Source of the DNA: Pseudomonas berkeleyensis
Lineage (GTDB): Bacteria > Pseudomonadota > Gammaproteobacteria > Pseudomonadales > Pseudomonadaceae
Reading direction: 5' to 3'
Length of the DNA: 64,000 nucleotides
Assembly (NCBI RefSeq): GCF_014109765.1
Contig: NZ_CP059139.1
Coordinates: forward strand, 4,586,501 to 4,650,500
This document shows positions 12,062 to 23,088 of the stretch, in pieces. The translations under genes and the position numbers were made by a program. Below the pieces are notes generated by a model. It searched no databases. It saw only the letters and a program-made list of their open reading frames with translations, and had not been told where the DNA came from. The first letter of the stretch is position 1; every line of letters starts with the position of its first letter.

Positions 12062-12532
12062 TCAATTGGCTTCATCTTTATTGACCGAATTGAGCAGGAA
12101 TTTGCCAATCAGGTCTTCCAGCACCAGCGAGGACTGCGTGTCGTGGATAGTGCCGCCGTCCTTGAGCACCTCCTCGTCACCACCAACGCTGATGCCGATG
12201 TATTTTTCGCCGAGCAGACCTGCGGTCAGAATCGACGCAGTGGAATCGTCAGGCAGGTTATTGACGCTACCATCGAGCTCCAGGGTCACCCGCCCCATGT
12301 AACTGTCACGATCCAGATCGATGGCAGTAACCTTGCCAATAGTCACCCCGGCCATGGTCACCTTGGAGCGCACGGTCAGCCCGGCGATGTTGTCGAAATA
12401 GGCGTAGACCTTGTACGTGTCACCGGCGCTGCCGACGCTCAGGCCACTGACGCGCAGGGCCAGCAGCAGCAGGGCCAGCACTCCGGCCATGAGAAACAGG
12501 CCGACACCAATCTCCAGCGTGCGGTTTTGCAT
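12062..12532 (-). CDS. mlaD: MCE-domain phospholipid-binding protein MlaD
   Basis: Inner-membrane-anchored MCE protein that forms the hexameric ring of the Mla transporter and handles lipid in the periplasm. The 156-residue protein has an N-terminal membrane helix (VGLFLMAGVLALLLLALRVSGL, residues 10-31) and one MCE domain (YKVYAYFDNIAGLTVRSKVTMAGVTIGKV). It shares one base with the mlaE stop/start junction. Confidence 0.95.
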   Translation of the reverse strand: MQNRTLEIGVGLFLMAGVLALLLLALRVSGLSVGSAGDTYKVYAYFDNIAGLTVRSKVTMAGVTIGKVTAIDLDRDSYMGRVTLELDGSVNNLPDDSTASILTAGLLGEKYIGISVGGDEEVLKDGGTIHDTQSSLVLEDLIGKFLLNSVNKDEAN

Positions 12533-13329
12533 CAGAAATCTCCAAACATCAAAGCGGTCAGAATGAAATCCAGGCCGAGCACGGCCAGCGAGGCATACAC
12601 CACGGTACGCGTGGTCGCACGACTGATACCCTCGGACGTGGGCTCGCAGTCATAGCCCTGGAACACGGCGATCCAGGTCACCACGAAAGCGAAGACGATG
12701 CTCTTGATCACGCCATTGAGCACATCGTCATAGAAGGAAACACTGTTCTGCATATTGGCCCAGAACGAGCCCTCGTAGACACCCAGCCAGTCCACCGCGA
12801 CCATGGCACCGCCCCAGATGCCGACCACGCAGAAAATCATCGACAGCAGCGGCATCGAGATGAACCCCGCCCACAAGCGTGGCGCGACGATGTATTTGAG
12901 CGGGTCGACACCGATCATTTCCAGGCTCGAGAGTTGCTCGGTGGATTTCATGTTGCCGATCTCGGCAGTCAGCGCCGAGCCGGCACGTCCAGCGAACAGC
13001 AGCGCGGTGACGACCGGCCCCAGCTCACGCAACAGAGTCAGGGCGACCATCTGCCCGACCGCCTGCTCGGAACCGTAACTGACTAGGATGTTGTAACCCT
13101 GCAGCGCCAACACCATGCCGATGAAGATGCCGGAAACGACGATGATCGCCAGCGACATGACCCCGACGGCGAACAACTGCTTAATCAACAGTTGCAGCGG
13201 CTTGCCAGCGCGACTGCGCCCGAACAGCGCGCCCATCAGAAACAGCACCGAGCGCCCCAGCGTCGCCACCACATCGATACCCGCACGACCGAACAGACGC
13301 AGCCGTTCGAGCGGTGAAATTCTGCGCAT
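12532..13329 (-). CDS. mlaE: Lipid ABC transporter permease MlaE
   Basis: Integral membrane permease of the MlaFEDB complex. The 265-residue protein carries several hydrophobic segments and the MlaE-family core [22 protein letters not shown]. The true start is ATG 13329 ([10 protein letters not shown]), with AGAGG seven bases upstream and overlapping the mlaF stop as ATGA; a TTG one codon earlier is a less likely start. Confidence 0.95.
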   Translation of the reverse strand: MRRISPLERLRLFGRAGIDVVATLGRSVLFLMGALFGRSRAGKPLQLLIKQLFAVGVMSLAIIVVSGIFIGMVLALQGYNILVSYGSEQAVGQMVALTLLRELGPVVTALLFAGRAGSALTAEIGNMKSTEQLSSLEMIGVDPLKYIVAPRLWAGFISMPLLSMIFCVVGIWGGAMVAVDWLGVYEGSFWANMQNSVSFYDDVLNGVIKSIVFAFVVTWIAVFQGYDCEPTSEGISRATTRTVVYASLAVLGLDFILTALMFGDF

Positions 13330-14138
13330 CAACCTCTCCCCAACAGATCTTCGCGATAGTCCGGCGCTGGAAAATGGAAAGGCACCGGGCCATCCGGTAT
13401 GCCTTTCATGAACTGGCGAATGCGCGGGTTATCCGACTCCATCAACTCGGCAGGCGTGCCTTGCCCCAACACCTGCGCATCACCGACGACATAGATGTAG
13501 TCGGCAATGCTGGCGGTTTCCGCCAGGTCATGGGACACCACCACGCTGGTGATACCCAACGCGTCGTTGAGCAGGCGAATCAGGCGCACCAGAACCCCCA
13601 TGGCAATCGGATCCTGGCCGACGAACGGCTCGTCATAGAGCAGAATCTGCGGATCCAGGGCAATCGCTCGCGCCAATGCCACACGGCGCTTCATGCCGCC
13701 GGACAATTCATCGGGCATCAGTTCGATGGCGCCGCGCAAGCCCACCGCCTGCAGTTTGAGCAGGACAATGTCACGAATCATTTCTTCAGGCAGTTGAGTG
13801 TGTACGCGCAAGGGGAAGGCGACGTTCTCGAACACATCGAGATCGGTGAACAGCGCACCACTCTGGAACAACACCCCCATCTGCTTGCGCATGTCGAACA
13901 GGGCATCGCGCGACAATTGCGGCAGATTGACACCATTGACCAGGACGTTGCCCTGCGAAGGCCGCAATTCGGCAGCGATCAGGCGCAGCAAGGTGGTCTT
14001 ACCGCAGCCGGAAGGCCCCATGATGCCGGTCACCTTGCCGCGTGGAATGCGGATGTCGACCTTGTCGAAGATCGCCCGCGTGCCACGCTGAAAGCTGACG
14101 CCCTGCAACTCGATCGCGTACTCGTGCTCGGCGCTCAT
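13329..14138 (-). CDS. mlaF: Lipid ABC transporter ATPase MlaF
   Basis: Cytoplasmic ATPase that powers Mla phospholipid transport. The 269-residue protein has Walker [14 protein letters not shown] near residue 42, the ABC signature [14 protein letters not shown] near 145 and Walker [14 protein letters not shown] near 165. ATG 14138 ([11 protein letters not shown]) has AAGGAG upstream; a longer open frame to 14186 was rejected. First gene of mlaFEDCB, divergent from kdsD across 242 bases without a further gene. Confidence 0.95.
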   Translation of the reverse strand: MSAEHEYAIELQGVSFQRGTRAIFDKVDIRIPRGKVTGIMGPSGCGKTTLLRLIAAELRPSQGNVLVNGVNLPQLSRDALFDMRKQMGVLFQSGALFTDLDVFENVAFPLRVHTQLPEEMIRDIVLLKLQAVGLRGAIELMPDELSGGMKRRVALARAIALDPQILLYDEPFVGQDPIAMGVLVRLIRLLNDALGITSVVVSHDLAETASIADYIYVVGDAQVLGQGTPAELMESDNPRIRQFMKGIPDGPVPFHFPAPDYREDLLGRG

Positions 14139-14319
14139 CTGAACTCCTTGAAAATCAGGCCTTCCTGGCAGACGCCGCCTCCACAAGCGAGGACACGCAG
14201 CTGTCAGAGGGGCCGAAATGGCCGCGGACTATAGCATTTGCTGGAGATAGCGCCCAATAGCGGCCCACCGCAGCGTTCAGACTTGCGACAGCTTCGCCAT
14301 TAGAGCGACTCAGCAAAGG

Positions 14320-14348
14320 TGAGCACTGCTGTCTTTTCTCGTTATAAT
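14320..14348 (+). promoter_or_regulatory. Probable kdsD promoter
   Basis: A perfect -10 TATAAT (14343-14348) lies 32 bases upstream of kdsD. The -35 at 17-base spacing (TGAGCA, 14320-14325) is weak. It probably starts the kdsD-kdsC-lptCAB transcript. Confidence 0.5.
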
Positions 14349-14380
14349 CCCCGTCTTTTTTCGCCTAACAGCTCAGTTCA

Positions 14381-15355
14381 ATGAACCAGACTCGCGACCT
14401 GATTGCCTCCGCCCAACGCACCATCCGCCTCGAAATCGAAGCGGTGCAGGAGCTTTTGCCCCGTATCAACGCGGACTTCGTCAAGGCATGCGAGTTGATC
14501 CTAAGCTGCAAGGGGCGCGTGGTCGTGGTCGGCATGGGTAAGTCGGGCCATATCGGCAACAAGATCGCCGCAACGCTGGCCAGCACCGGTACCACGGCCT
14601 TTTTCGTTCATCCCGCCGAGGCCAGTCACGGCGACATGGGCATGATCACCAAGGATGACATCGTCCTGGCCCTGTCCAACTCCGGCACGACTTCCGAAAT
14701 CGTCACCCTGCTGCCGTTGATCAAGCGCCTGGGAATCCGCCTGATCAGCATGACCGGCAACCCCGAGTCGACATTGGCCAAGGCCGCCGAGGTCAACCTT
14801 GACGCTCGCGTCTCCGAGGAAGCCTGTCCGCTGAACCTGGCCCCGACATCCTCGACGACCGCCAGCCTGGTTCTCGGCGATGCCCTGGCCATTGCCCTGC
14901 TGGAAGCCCGCGGCTTCACCGCTGAAGACTTCGCCTTCTCTCACCCTGGCGGAGCGCTGGGCCGCCGCTTGCTGCTCAAGGTTGAGAACGTCATGCACAG
15001 CGGTGAAAGCCTGCCCCAGGTCAAACGCGGAACCAGCCTGCGGGACGCACTGCTGGAAATGACCCAGAAAGGCCTGGGCATGACCACCGTCATAGAAAAC
15101 GACGGCCACCTGGCCGGAATATTCACCGACGGTGACCTGCGCCGCGCACTGGACAAGGGCATCGATGTACGCCATGCACAGATCGACGAAGTGATGACCC
15201 CGCATGGCAAGACCGTTCGCGCCGAAATGCTCGCTGCCGAGGCCTTGAAGATCATGGAAGACAACAAGATCAGCGCGCTGGTGGTGGTCGACGCCGACGA
15301 TTACCCCGTCGGTGCCTTCAACCTCGGCGATCTGCTGCGTGCAGGAGTAATGTGA
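14381..15355 (+). CDS. kdsD: D-arabinose 5-phosphate isomerase
   Basis: Converts ribulose 5-phosphate to arabinose 5-phosphate for synthesis of Kdo, the inner LPS sugar. The 324-residue protein has an N-terminal SIS sugar-isomerase domain (VVVVGMGKSGHIGNKIAATLASTGT near residue 48) followed by two CBS domains (from about 205, VMHSGESLP, to the end). Its stop overlaps the kdsC start as TGATG. Confidence 0.96.
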   Translation: MNQTRDLIASAQRTIRLEIEAVQELLPRINADFVKACELILSCKGRVVVVGMGKSGHIGNKIAATLASTGTTAFFVHPAEASHGDMGMITKDDIVLALSNSGTTSEIVTLLPLIKRLGIRLISMTGNPESTLAKAAEVNLDARVSEEACPLNLAPTSSTTASLVLGDALAIALLEARGFTAEDFAFSHPGGALGRRLLLKVENVMHSGESLPQVKRGTSLRDALLEMTQKGLGMTTVIENDGHLAGIFTDGDLRRALDKGIDVRHAQIDEVMTPHGKTVRAEMLAAEALKIMEDNKISALVVVDADDYPVGAFNLGDLLRAGVM

Positions 15356-15876
15356 TGAACGACCTTCTGCAACGCGCCCGCGCCGTCAAACTGGCGATCT
15401 TCGACGTCGATGGCGTACTCACCGATGGTCGCCTGTACTTTCTCGAAGACGGCAGCGAGTTCAAGACCTTCAACACCCTCGACGGCCATGGCATCAAGAT
15501 GCTGATCGGCTCGGGCGTGCGCACCGCCATCATCAGCGGCCGCAAGACCCCCGTGGTCGAGCGCCGCGCCAACAACCTCGGCATCCAGCACCTGTTCCAG
15601 GGCCGCGAAGACAAGCTCGTCGTTCTCGACGGCCTACTTGCCGAACTCGGCCTAAGCTATGAGCAGGTGGCCTATCTCGGCGACGACCTGCCGGATCTTC
15701 CGGTGATCCGCCGAGTCGGATTGGGCATGGCCGTGGCCAGCGCAGACAGCTTCGTCCGTCAGCATGCCCATGGCGTGACCCAGGCGCGCGGCGGTGACGG
15801 TGCGGCACGGGAATTCTGCGAACTGATCATGCGTGCCCAGGGCACGCTGGATGCGGCACAAGCCGCCTACCTGTAG
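15355..15876 (+). CDS. kdsC: Kdo 8-phosphate phosphatase
   Basis: HAD-superfamily phosphatase that removes phosphate from Kdo 8-phosphate. The 173-residue protein has the HAD nucleophile motif FDVDGVLTDG near residue 17, IISGRKTPVVERR near 58 and the metal-site motif YLGDDLPDLPVI near 105. ATG 15355 overlaps the kdsD stop; a GTG one codon earlier is the alternative start. Confidence 0.95.
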   Translation: MNDLLQRARAVKLAIFDVDGVLTDGRLYFLEDGSEFKTFNTLDGHGIKMLIGSGVRTAIISGRKTPVVERRANNLGIQHLFQGREDKLVVLDGLLAELGLSYEQVAYLGDDLPDLPVIRRVGLGMAVASADSFVRQHAHGVTQARGGDGAAREFCELIMRAQGTLDAAQAAYL

Positions 15877-15884
15877 AGCACAGC

Positions 15885-16451
15885 ATGCTGCGTAAAGCCC
15901 TCAATACCCTGATCTTCGTTCTGATCGCCGGCGCCGTGGCGGCGCTCGGCTACTGGAACATCGCGCCCGACAGCGCCCGACAGACTCAACAGGCCAGTGA
16001 TGACGACGCCGTGGACTTCTACGTCCTCGGCGCGCACACCGTGCAGTTTCAGGATGACGGCAAGCTGCACTACCGCATGACCGCCGACAAGCTCGAGCAC
16101 ATCAAGAGCACCGACATTACTCTGATCGACACGCCCAAACTGGATCTGTACCGCGGCACCGAGCTGCCCTGGAAGGTCACCAGCCAGCGCGCCGAAGTTT
16201 CGCCTGGCGGCGTCGAAGTGGAACTGATCGACGACGTGCGCATCGCTCGCACCGACGCCAAGGGCCGCCCGACGATCATCACCAGCAGCCGCATGACCGT
16301 GATTCCTGACAAGGAATATGCGCAGACCGAGCAAGCCGTTAGAATCGAGGCCGCCAACGGGGTGACCACGGCACAAGGAATGAAAGCGTACTTGAATGAC
16401 GGCCGGATGATCCTGCCGTCCAACGTAAGAGGCCAGCATGAGGTTCGTTAA
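15885..16451 (+). CDS. lptC: LPS export protein LptC
   Basis: Bitopic inner-membrane component of the Lpt bridge that passes LPS from LptBFG to periplasmic LptA. The 188-residue protein has a single N-terminal membrane segment (LIFVLIAGAVAALGYW, residues 9-24) and a periplasmic beta-jellyroll (LptC/YrbK family). Its end overlaps the lptA start by 14 bases. Confidence 0.94.
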   Translation: MLRKALNTLIFVLIAGAVAALGYWNIAPDSARQTQQASDDDAVDFYVLGAHTVQFQDDGKLHYRMTADKLEHIKSTDITLIDTPKLDLYRGTELPWKVTSQRAEVSPGGVEVELIDDVRIARTDAKGRPTIITSSRMTVIPDKEYAQTEQAVRIEAANGVTTAQGMKAYLNDGRMILPSNVRGQHEVR

Positions 16452-16976
16452 TACCCTCCCCCTGATTCTCAGCCTCGGCGCCGCATTGGGAAGCGCGGCT
16501 GCCTGGGCTCTGCCATCGGATCGCGACCAGCCGATCCGCATCCAGGCCGACAGCGCCGAACTGGATGACAAGCAAGGTGTAGCGGTCTATCGCGGCGACG
16601 TGATCATCACTCAGGGCACCCTGAAGATCACCGGCGATACCGTGACCATCACCCAGACCAACAGCGGTGACATCGATGTCTTCACCTCGGTGGGCAATCT
16701 CGCCTACTACGAGCAGAAGCCGGCCGTGGACAAGGACATCGTCAAGGCCTATGGCCGTACCATCCAGTACTTCGCCAGCAACGAGCGCATCGTGCTGATC
16801 GACCAGGCCAAGGTGATCCAGGAAGGCAATACCTTCGAAGGCGAGAAGATCGTCTACGATACCCGCCGCCAGATCGTCAACGCGGGTCGCGCCACCGGCA
16901 CCAATGTCGCCACGCCACGCCCGCGTATCGACATGGTCATCCAACCGAAGAACAAACCCGCGGATCAGCAGCAGTA

Positions 16977-16977
<1 letters not shown>
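16438..16977 (+). CDS. lptA: Periplasmic LPS transport protein LptA
   Basis: Forms the periplasmic LPS bridge between LptC and LptD. The 179-residue protein has a signal peptide ending near ALGSAAAWA (residues 17-25) and an OstA-type beta-jellyroll domain ([23 protein letters not shown]). The start overlaps lptC and the stop shares one base with the lptB start (TAATG). Confidence 0.94.
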
Positions 16978-17702
<725 letters not shown>

Positions 17703-17741
17703 GTCTGCGAGTATTTCACTACAGAAATATGGCAACCCCTA

Positions 17742-17796
17742 GGCAAAATCGACAACATCAGGCATATAATTTGCTTCCTGGCGGCGCTTCGGCGCC
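17742..17796 (+). promoter_or_regulatory. Probable rpoN promoter and leader hairpin
   Basis: A -10 TATAAT at 17765-17770 with only a poor -35 candidate (GGCAAA, 17742-17747) lies 69 bases before rpoN. The leader then holds GGCGC-TTCG-GCGCC (17783-17796), a UUCG-capped stem with no T run. Confidence 0.45.
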
Positions 17797-17838
17797 CTGA
17801 TGTGGAAGGCGTAACTCGCCGGTAAATTAAGGTCTGCA

Positions 17839-19335
17839 ATGAAACCATCGCTAGTCCTCAAGATGGGCCAGCAGCTGACGATGACCCCTCAGCTGCAACA
17901 GGCTATCCGCCTCCTCCAACTGTCCACCCTGGATCTGCAACAGGAAATCCAGGAGGCGCTGGAGTCCAACCCCATGCTCGAGCGCCAGGAAGAAGGCGAC
18001 GACTTCGACAATAGCGACCCGATGGCCGACGGCGCCGAAAGCGCAACGCCCGCTACCCAGAGCAAGGAAGAGAGTTACCAGGAAACCGCTCCGACAGTGG
18101 ACAACCTGGAAGAAGGCGATTGGGGCGAGCGTATTCCCAACGAGTTGCCGGTCGATACCGCCTGGGAAGACATTTACCAGACCAGCGCCAGCAGCCTGCC
18201 GAGCAATGACGACGATGAGTGGGATTTCACCACCCGCACCTCCAGCGGTGAAAGCCTGCAAAGCCACCTGCTCTGGCAACTCAACCTGGCGCCCATGTCG
18301 GACAAGGATCGGCTGATCGCTGCCACCCTGATCGACTGCATCAACAACGATGGCTACCTGGAGGAAACCCTCGAGGAAGTCACCGAATCCTTCGACCCCG
18401 AGCTGGATATCGAACTCGACGAAGTGGAAGTGGTGCTGCACCGCATCCAGCAGTTCGAGCCAGCGGGCATCGGTGCCCGCGACCTGCGTGAGTGCCTGCT
18501 GCTGCAACTGCGCCAGCTGCCTGCCAACACCCCGTGGCTGAACGAAACCCAGCGGGTGGTCAGCGACTACCTGGAAGTGCTCGGCAGCCGTGACTATGCC
18601 CAGTTGCTGCGGCGCATGAAGCTCAAGGAAGACGAGCTCAAGCAGGTCATCGACCTGATCCAGCGCCTCAACCCACGCCCGGGTTCGCAGATCGAATCCA
18701 GCGAACCGGAATACGTCGTGCCGGACGTCATCGTGCGCAAGCACAACGACCGCTGGCTGGTTGAGCTGAATCAGGAAGCCATGCCACGCCTGCGCGTCAA
18801 CCCGCAGTATGCCGGCTTCGTCAAACGCGCCGACTCCAGCGCCGACAACACCTTCATGCGCAACCAGTTGCAGGAAGCACGCTGGTTCATCAAGAGCCTG
18901 CAGAGCCGCAACGAAACCCTGATGAAGGTCGCCACGCAGATCGTCGAGCACCAGCGCGGCTTCCTCGACTACGGCGACGAGGCGATGAAACCGCTGGTAC
19001 TGCATGACATCGCCGAAGCGGTAGGCATGCACGAGTCGACCATTTCACGCGTTACCACGCAGAAATTCATGCATACCCCGCGTGGTATTTACGAGCTGAA
19101 ATATTTCTTCTCCAGCCACGTCAGCACCTCCGAAGGCGGTGAATGCTCGTCCACCGCGATCCGCGCGATCATCAAAAAACTGGTTGCAGCAGAAAACGCG
19201 AAAAAGCCGTTGAGCGACAGCAAGATCGCTGGTTTACTGGAGGCACAAGGCATCCAAGTCGCCCGCAGGACGGTTGCCAAATACCGTGAATCCCTCGGTA
19301 TAGCGCCCTCCAGCGAACGCAAGCGACTGATGTAG
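17839..19335 (+). CDS. rpoN: RNA polymerase sigma-54 factor
   Basis: Alternative sigma factor for promoters with -24/-12 elements. It controls nitrogen use, motility and much else, and needs enhancer-binding activators. The 498-residue protein has the Gln/Leu-rich activator-interacting region I (residues 1-50, [19 protein letters not shown]), an acidic region II, the core-binding domain, and the DNA-binding C-terminus with the RpoN box [10 protein letters not shown] near residue 477. The downstream hpf-ptsN-rapZ-ptsO order is the classic rpoN locus. Confidence 0.98.
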   Translation: MKPSLVLKMGQQLTMTPQLQQAIRLLQLSTLDLQQEIQEALESNPMLERQEEGDDFDNSDPMADGAESATPATQSKEESYQETAPTVDNLEEGDWGERIPNELPVDTAWEDIYQTSASSLPSNDDDEWDFTTRTSSGESLQSHLLWQLNLAPMSDKDRLIAATLIDCINNDGYLEETLEEVTESFDPELDIELDEVEVVLHRIQQFEPAGIGARDLRECLLLQLRQLPANTPWLNETQRVVSDYLEVLGSRDYAQLLRRMKLKEDELKQVIDLIQRLNPRPGSQIESSEPEYVVPDVIVRKHNDRWLVELNQEAMPRLRVNPQYAGFVKRADSSADNTFMRNQLQEARWFIKSLQSRNETLMKVATQIVEHQRGFLDYGDEAMKPLVLHDIAEAVGMHESTISRVTTQKFMHTPRGIYELKYFFSSHVSTSEGGECSSTAIRAIIKKLVAAENAKKPLSDSKIAGLLEAQGIQVARRTVAKYRESLGIAPSSERKRLM

Positions 19336-19428
19336 GCCAAGGAGGCGACCTGCCTCCAAGCCAACGTGTTCCGGTGGCGGATTCTCATGGAATCCGTCTC
19401 TTACACAAGGCAACAAGGAGAAAGCGGT

Positions 19429-19737
19429 ATGCAAGTCAACATCAGTGGACATCAGCTGGATGTGACCGACGCCCTGCGTGACTATATCGGCGAGAAACTC
19501 GGCCGACTGGAACGTCACTTCGACAAGATCACCAATGTTCAGGTGACCATGGAGGTCGAAAAACTCAAGCAAAAGATCGAAGCCACCCTGCACATCGCTG
19601 GCGGCGAAGTCGTCGCCAACGCCGAGCACTCGGACATGTATGCAGCTATCGACCTGCTGGCCGATAAGCTCGACCGCCAACTCATCAAGCACAAGGAAAA
19701 GCAGCTCGACCGCCTGCAAGGCGCCACAGCCCGCTAA
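19429..19737 (+). CDS. hpf: Ribosome hibernation promoting factor
   Basis: Short-form HPF/YhbH (102 residues) that binds idle 30S subunits and promotes 100S dimer formation in stationary phase. The start MQVNISGHQLDVTDALRDYI at 19429 has AAGGAGAAAG upstream; an in-frame start at 19366 is not supported. Located between rpoN and ptsN as in many proteobacteria. Confidence 0.94.
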   Translation: MQVNISGHQLDVTDALRDYIGEKLGRLERHFDKITNVQVTMEVEKLKQKIEATLHIAGGEVVANAEHSDMYAAIDLLADKLDRQLIKHKEKQLDRLQGATAR

Positions 19738-19749
19738 CATCCATCCTTC

Positions 19750-20214
19750 ATGATCCGACTTGAAAACATCCTGACCCCCGGCCGTTCCTTGGTGAACGCG
19801 CCGGGCGGCAGCAAAAAGCGCGTGCTCGAACAGATCGCCAACCTGATCGCGCGCGACCTGTCAGACCTGGATGCCCAGGATATCTTCGAAAGCCTGATTG
19901 CCCGCGAAAAGCTTGGCTCCACCGGCTTCGGCAACGGCATCGCCATTCCCCATTGTCGCCTGGAGGGATGCAGCGCACCGATCAGCGCGGTGCTGCACCT
20001 GGAAGCGGCCGTGGACTTCGACGCCATCGACGGCGCACCGGTCGACTTGCTGTTCGTCCTGCTGGTACCGCAGGCGGCAACCGACGCCCACCTCGAACTG
20101 CTACGCCAGATCGCCGGCATGCTCGAAAGCCAGCAGGTTCGTGAACGCCTGCGTCAGGCGGCGAACGGTGAAGAGCTCTACCGGCTGATAGTCGAGATTC
20201 AGAACGGTCAATGA
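19750..20214 (+). CDS. ptsN: Nitrogen PTS EIIA component
   Basis: EIIA-Ntr, the terminal phospho-acceptor of the nitrogen phosphotransferase system. Its phosphorylation state regulates potassium transport, carbon-nitrogen balance and other targets. The 154-residue protein has the phospho-histidine at residue 68 in [10 protein letters not shown]. Its stop overlaps the rapZ start by four bases (ATGA). Confidence 0.96.
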   Translation: MIRLENILTPGRSLVNAPGGSKKRVLEQIANLIARDLSDLDAQDIFESLIAREKLGSTGFGNGIAIPHCRLEGCSAPISAVLHLEAAVDFDAIDGAPVDLLFVLLVPQAATDAHLELLRQIAGMLESQQVRERLRQAANGEELYRLIVEIQNGQ

Positions 20215-21074
20215 GCATGCGCCTGATCATCGTCAGCGGTCGCTCCGGCTCGGGCAAGAGCACCGCCCTCGATGTGCTCGAGGACAATGGCTTTTACTGC
20301 ATCGACAACCTGCCTGCCGGCCTGCTGCCGGATCTGGCCGAACGTTTTCTCCCGCACAGCGACATGCTGCTGCCGCAGGTAGCGGTCTCCATCGATGCCC
20401 GCAACCTGCTGAGCCAGTTGCGCCGCTTTCCCGAGCTGCTCGATGAAGTACGCAAACGCAACATCCGTTGCGACGTGTTGTACCTGGATGCCGAAGACGA
20501 AACCCTGCTCAAGCGCTTCTCGGAAACCCGCCGTCGCCACCCGCTGACCAATGACAATCGCTCATTGGCCGAAGCCATCGCCTACGAGAGCCAGTTGCTG
20601 GCGCCAATCACCGATCGTGCCGACCTGAAGATCGACACTACCCGCCTTAACCTCTACCAGCTGCGCGATACGTTGAAATTGCGCCTGCTCGGACAGACCC
20701 AGACGGGTACCGCCTTTCTCGTCGAATCCTTCGGTTTCAAACGCGGCATGCCGGTGGACGCCGACCTGGTATTCGATGCGCGCTGCCTGCCCAACCCCTA
20801 CTGGAAACCCGAGTTGCGGGATTTTTCCGGGCTCGATCAACCGGTCATCGACTACCTCGCCGCGCAGCCGGAAGTGGAGGAGATGTACCAGGATATCCAC
20901 GCCTATCTGGACAAGTGGCTGCCGCGTTTCGCTGCCAGCAACCGTGCCTACGTGACTATCGCCATTGGCTGCACGGGAGGCCATCACCGCTCGGTCTACC
21001 TGGCAAGCCGCCTGAGCGAAGCCCTGAAACAGTCATTGCAGAACGTCCAGGTTCGTCACCGCGACCTCAGTTAA
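20211..21074 (+). CDS. rapZ: RNase adapter protein RapZ
   Basis: P-loop protein (287 residues). In enterobacteria RapZ directs RNase E to the GlmZ small RNA to tune glucosamine-6-phosphate synthesis; the Pseudomonas role is less clear. Walker [10 protein letters not shown] is at about residues 10-18, and the C-terminal domain has the conserved [14 protein letters not shown] [13 protein letters not shown] and [20 protein letters not shown] segments. Translationally coupled to ptsN. Confidence 0.94.
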   Translation: MSMRLIIVSGRSGSGKSTALDVLEDNGFYCIDNLPAGLLPDLAERFLPHSDMLLPQVAVSIDARNLLSQLRRFPELLDEVRKRNIRCDVLYLDAEDETLLKRFSETRRRHPLTNDNRSLAEAIAYESQLLAPITDRADLKIDTTRLNLYQLRDTLKLRLLGQTQTGTAFLVESFGFKRGMPVDADLVFDARCLPNPYWKPELRDFSGLDQPVIDYLAAQPEVEEMYQDIHAYLDKWLPRFAASNRAYVTIAIGCTGGHHRSVYLASRLSEALKQSLQNVQVRHRDLS

Positions 21075-21089
21075 GGAACCACAGCCGCG

Positions 21090-21362
21090 ATGCCAGCCCG
21101 TGAAATCACCATCATCAACAAGCTCGGCCTGCATGCCCGTGCGGCAGCCAAGTTCGTCGGCGTTGCGAGCACCTATCCATGCCAGGTGCGCATCGGCCGC
21201 TCCCCGGAAAGCCTGGTGGACGGCAAGAGCATCATGGCGGTCATGATGCTCGCCGCCGGCAAAGGCACTGCCGTGCACCTGCATACCGAAGGTGCCCAGG
21301 AGCAGGAAGCGATGAACGCACTGGTCGGGCTGATCGAAAACTACTTCGACGAAGGGGAATAA
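21090..21362 (+). CDS. ptsO: Nitrogen PTS phosphocarrier protein NPr
   Basis: HPr-like carrier (90 residues) that passes phosphate from PtsP to PtsN. The phospho-histidine is residue 15 in NKLGLHARAAAKFV, and the Ser46-type region is KSIMAVMML. Fifteen bases after rapZ; last gene of the rpoN block. Confidence 0.95.
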   Translation: MPAREITIINKLGLHARAAAKFVGVASTYPCQVRIGRSPESLVDGKSIMAVMMLAAGKGTAVHLHTEGAQEQEAMNALVGLIENYFDEGE

Positions 21363-21363
21363 A

Positions 21364-21390
21364 GCCGCTGGAAGCTTTTTAGCCAGCGGC
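21364..21390 (+). terminator. Hairpin after ptsO
   Basis: GCCGCTGG / CCAGCGGC with an 11-base loop directly follows the ptsO stop. No T run follows, so termination is plausible but unproven. Confidence 0.45.
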
Positions 21391-21416
21391 GTCTATCGGC
21401 CTTCCCGCTTTTAAGG

Positions 21417-21491
21417 CGTAGGGTGGGCTTCAGCCCACCAAATTGGTGGCATTGTGCTGGTGCGACCTGGTGGGCTGAATTCCACCCTACG
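21417..21491. repeat. Composite REP-like palindrome
   Basis: Outer arms CGTAGGGTGG (21417-21426) and CCACCCTACG (21482-21491) are exact inverted repeats. The left half also contains the perfect palindrome GGTGGGCT-TC-AGCCCACC. It occupies the convergent gap between ptsO and the ZIP gene. A half copy lies at 59556. Confidence 0.8.
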
Positions 21492-21541
21492 GTTCATACC
21501 TGCTCGTAGCCCTTTAGCTTCCAGCGCTTTCATCGGCTTTA

Positions 21542-22444
21542 TCAGGCCAAGGCCGTATCCAGCACCATCATCAGACAAAAGCCGAACGCCACAGCCAGAC
21601 TGGCATCGGCGCGGTGCCCATTGGCATGAGCCTCGGGAATGATCTCGTGGATCACGGCGAACAACATGGCCCCAGCAGCCAGCGCCAAGCCCCATGGCAA
21701 CAGCACGTGCGACACGCCGACCAACCAGGCGCAGAGCACGGCGAATACCGGTTCCACCAATCCTGACGCAGCACCGATCAGAACAGCCTTGCCCCGCCCC
21801 ATTCCCGCGCTGGCCAGCACCAGGGCGACGATCAGCCCCTCCGGTACGTCCTGCAGGGCGATGCCGATAGCCAGGCCATCGGCGCCACTCAGTCCCGCCC
21901 CTGCCGCTACGCCAACGGCCATGCCTTCGGGCACGTTGTGCAACATGATGGCAATGACGAACAGCAAAACCCCGGAGGCCAGGCCGTCCTGCGATCGATC
22001 AGACTCGCCGTGACGTTGTCGCTGCGCCAGCAGTCGGCCCAGCCCCAGCAGCGCCGCAGCTCCCAGCAACACACCGATACTGGCGAGCATGCCCGCGCTC
22101 CAGGGGCTGAAGCCCTGCTCGCTGGCGACCTCAAGCGCCGGTACCAACAGCGAAAACACTGTCGCTGCGAGCATCACGCCCCCGCCGAAGCCCAGCAACC
22201 GGCCGCGCCAACGCTCAGACAACTCGCCCATGAACAACACCGGCAAGGCACCGAGTGCCGTCCCGGTTGCGCATAGCAGGCCACCACGCAGCGCCCGCAA
22301 CAGTTCAGGCTGCGCGTTCTGGTCGAGCATGACGAGCGCCTGGATGAGCAGCAACAGGCCGCCACACAGCAGAATCGTGCCACCGAGCAGATAGCGAAAA
22401 ACCCGACCATGGAGGTCGGGCAAGGAAGTCAGCAAGGTTCGCAT
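21542..22444 (-). CDS. ZIP-family divalent metal transporter
   Basis: Inner-membrane metal permease of the ZIP family, about 300 residues, with multiple hydrophobic segments. It has the family metal-site motifs MLHNVPEGMAVG near residue 168 and ALQDVPEGLIVALVLA near 200, the latter with Gln-Asp where HN-PEG is common. Zinc, iron or manganese are possible substrates. I chose ATG 22444; a GTG at 22453 is an alternative. It begins about 20 bases after sodA in the same direction, so it probably belongs to the Fur-linked fagA-fumC-orfX-sodA transcript, perhaps to supply manganese. Confidence 0.85.
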   Translation of the reverse strand: MRTLLTSLPDLHGRVFRYLLGGTILLCGGLLLLIQALVMLDQNAQPELLRALRGGLLCATGTALGALPVLFMGELSERWRGRLLGFGGGVMLAATVFSLLVPALEVASEQGFSPWSAGMLASIGVLLGAAALLGLGRLLAQRQRHGESDRSQDGLASGVLLFVIAIMLHNVPEGMAVGVAAGAGLSGADGLAIGIALQDVPEGLIVALVLASAGMGRGKAVLIGAASGLVEPVFAVLCAWLVGVSHVLLPWGLALAAGAMLFAVIHEIIPEAHANGHRADASLAVAFGFCLMMVLDTALA

Positions 22445-22464
22445 CCTGTTCACAATCCGCCTGT

Positions 22465-23076
22465 TCAGCTCAGGGCCTGTCGGTATCGGCGCGCCACTTC
22501 ACGCCATTCGATGACATTGAAGAACGCGCCGATGTATTCCGGCCGGCGGTTCTGATAACGCAGGTAGTAGGCATGCTCCCAGACGTCGAGACCGAGAATC
22601 GGCGTATTGCCATGCATCAGCGGGCTGTCCTGATTGGCACTGCTTTCCACTACCAGCTTCTTCTCCGGCGTCACGCTGAGCCAGGCCCAGCCGCTGCCGA
22701 AGCGGGTCAGTGCAGCCTTGGTGAACAAATCCTTGAAAGCCGCGAACCCACCTAGTTCGGCATCGATGGCTGCCGCCAGTTCACCCTCTGGAAGCCCGCC
22801 ACCGTGGGGCGACATCACCGTCCAGAACAGGCTGTGGTTGGCGTGCCCTCCCCCCTGGTTGATCAGGGCCGCATGCAAGCTCTGCGGCAAGGTGCTCAAC
22901 TGGCCGAGCAGTTCCTCGACCGGCACCTCGACGTAGGGCGTTCCCTCCAGTGCTGCATTCAGGTTGTTGATATATGTTTGATGATGCTTGCTGTAGTGGA
23001 TTTCCATGGTCTGCGCATCGATGTGCGGCTCCAGAGCATCGTATACGTATGGCAGTGCTGGCAGGCTATGAGGCAT
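22465..23076 (-). CDS. sodA: Manganese superoxide dismutase
   Basis: Cytoplasmic Mn-SOD (203 residues), also called sodM, which dismutates superoxide. The metal ligands are His27 (MEIHYSKHH), the histidine of [11 protein letters not shown], and the Asp and His of LDVWEHAYY. The glutamine in SANQDSPLM, together with the GGG before HANHS, marks the Mn rather than the Fe subtype. It lies downstream of fumC and orfX, the iron-starvation-induced arrangement known from P. aeruginosa. Confidence 0.96.
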   Translation of the reverse strand: MPHSLPALPYVYDALEPHIDAQTMEIHYSKHHQTYINNLNAALEGTPYVEVPVEELLGQLSTLPQSLHAALINQGGGHANHSLFWTVMSPHGGGLPEGELAAAIDAELGGFAAFKDLFTKAALTRFGSGWAWLSVTPEKKLVVESSANQDSPLMHGNTPILGLDVWEHAYYLRYQNRRPEYIGAFFNVIEWREVARRYRQALS

Positions 23077-23088
23077 GAACGCTCTCCT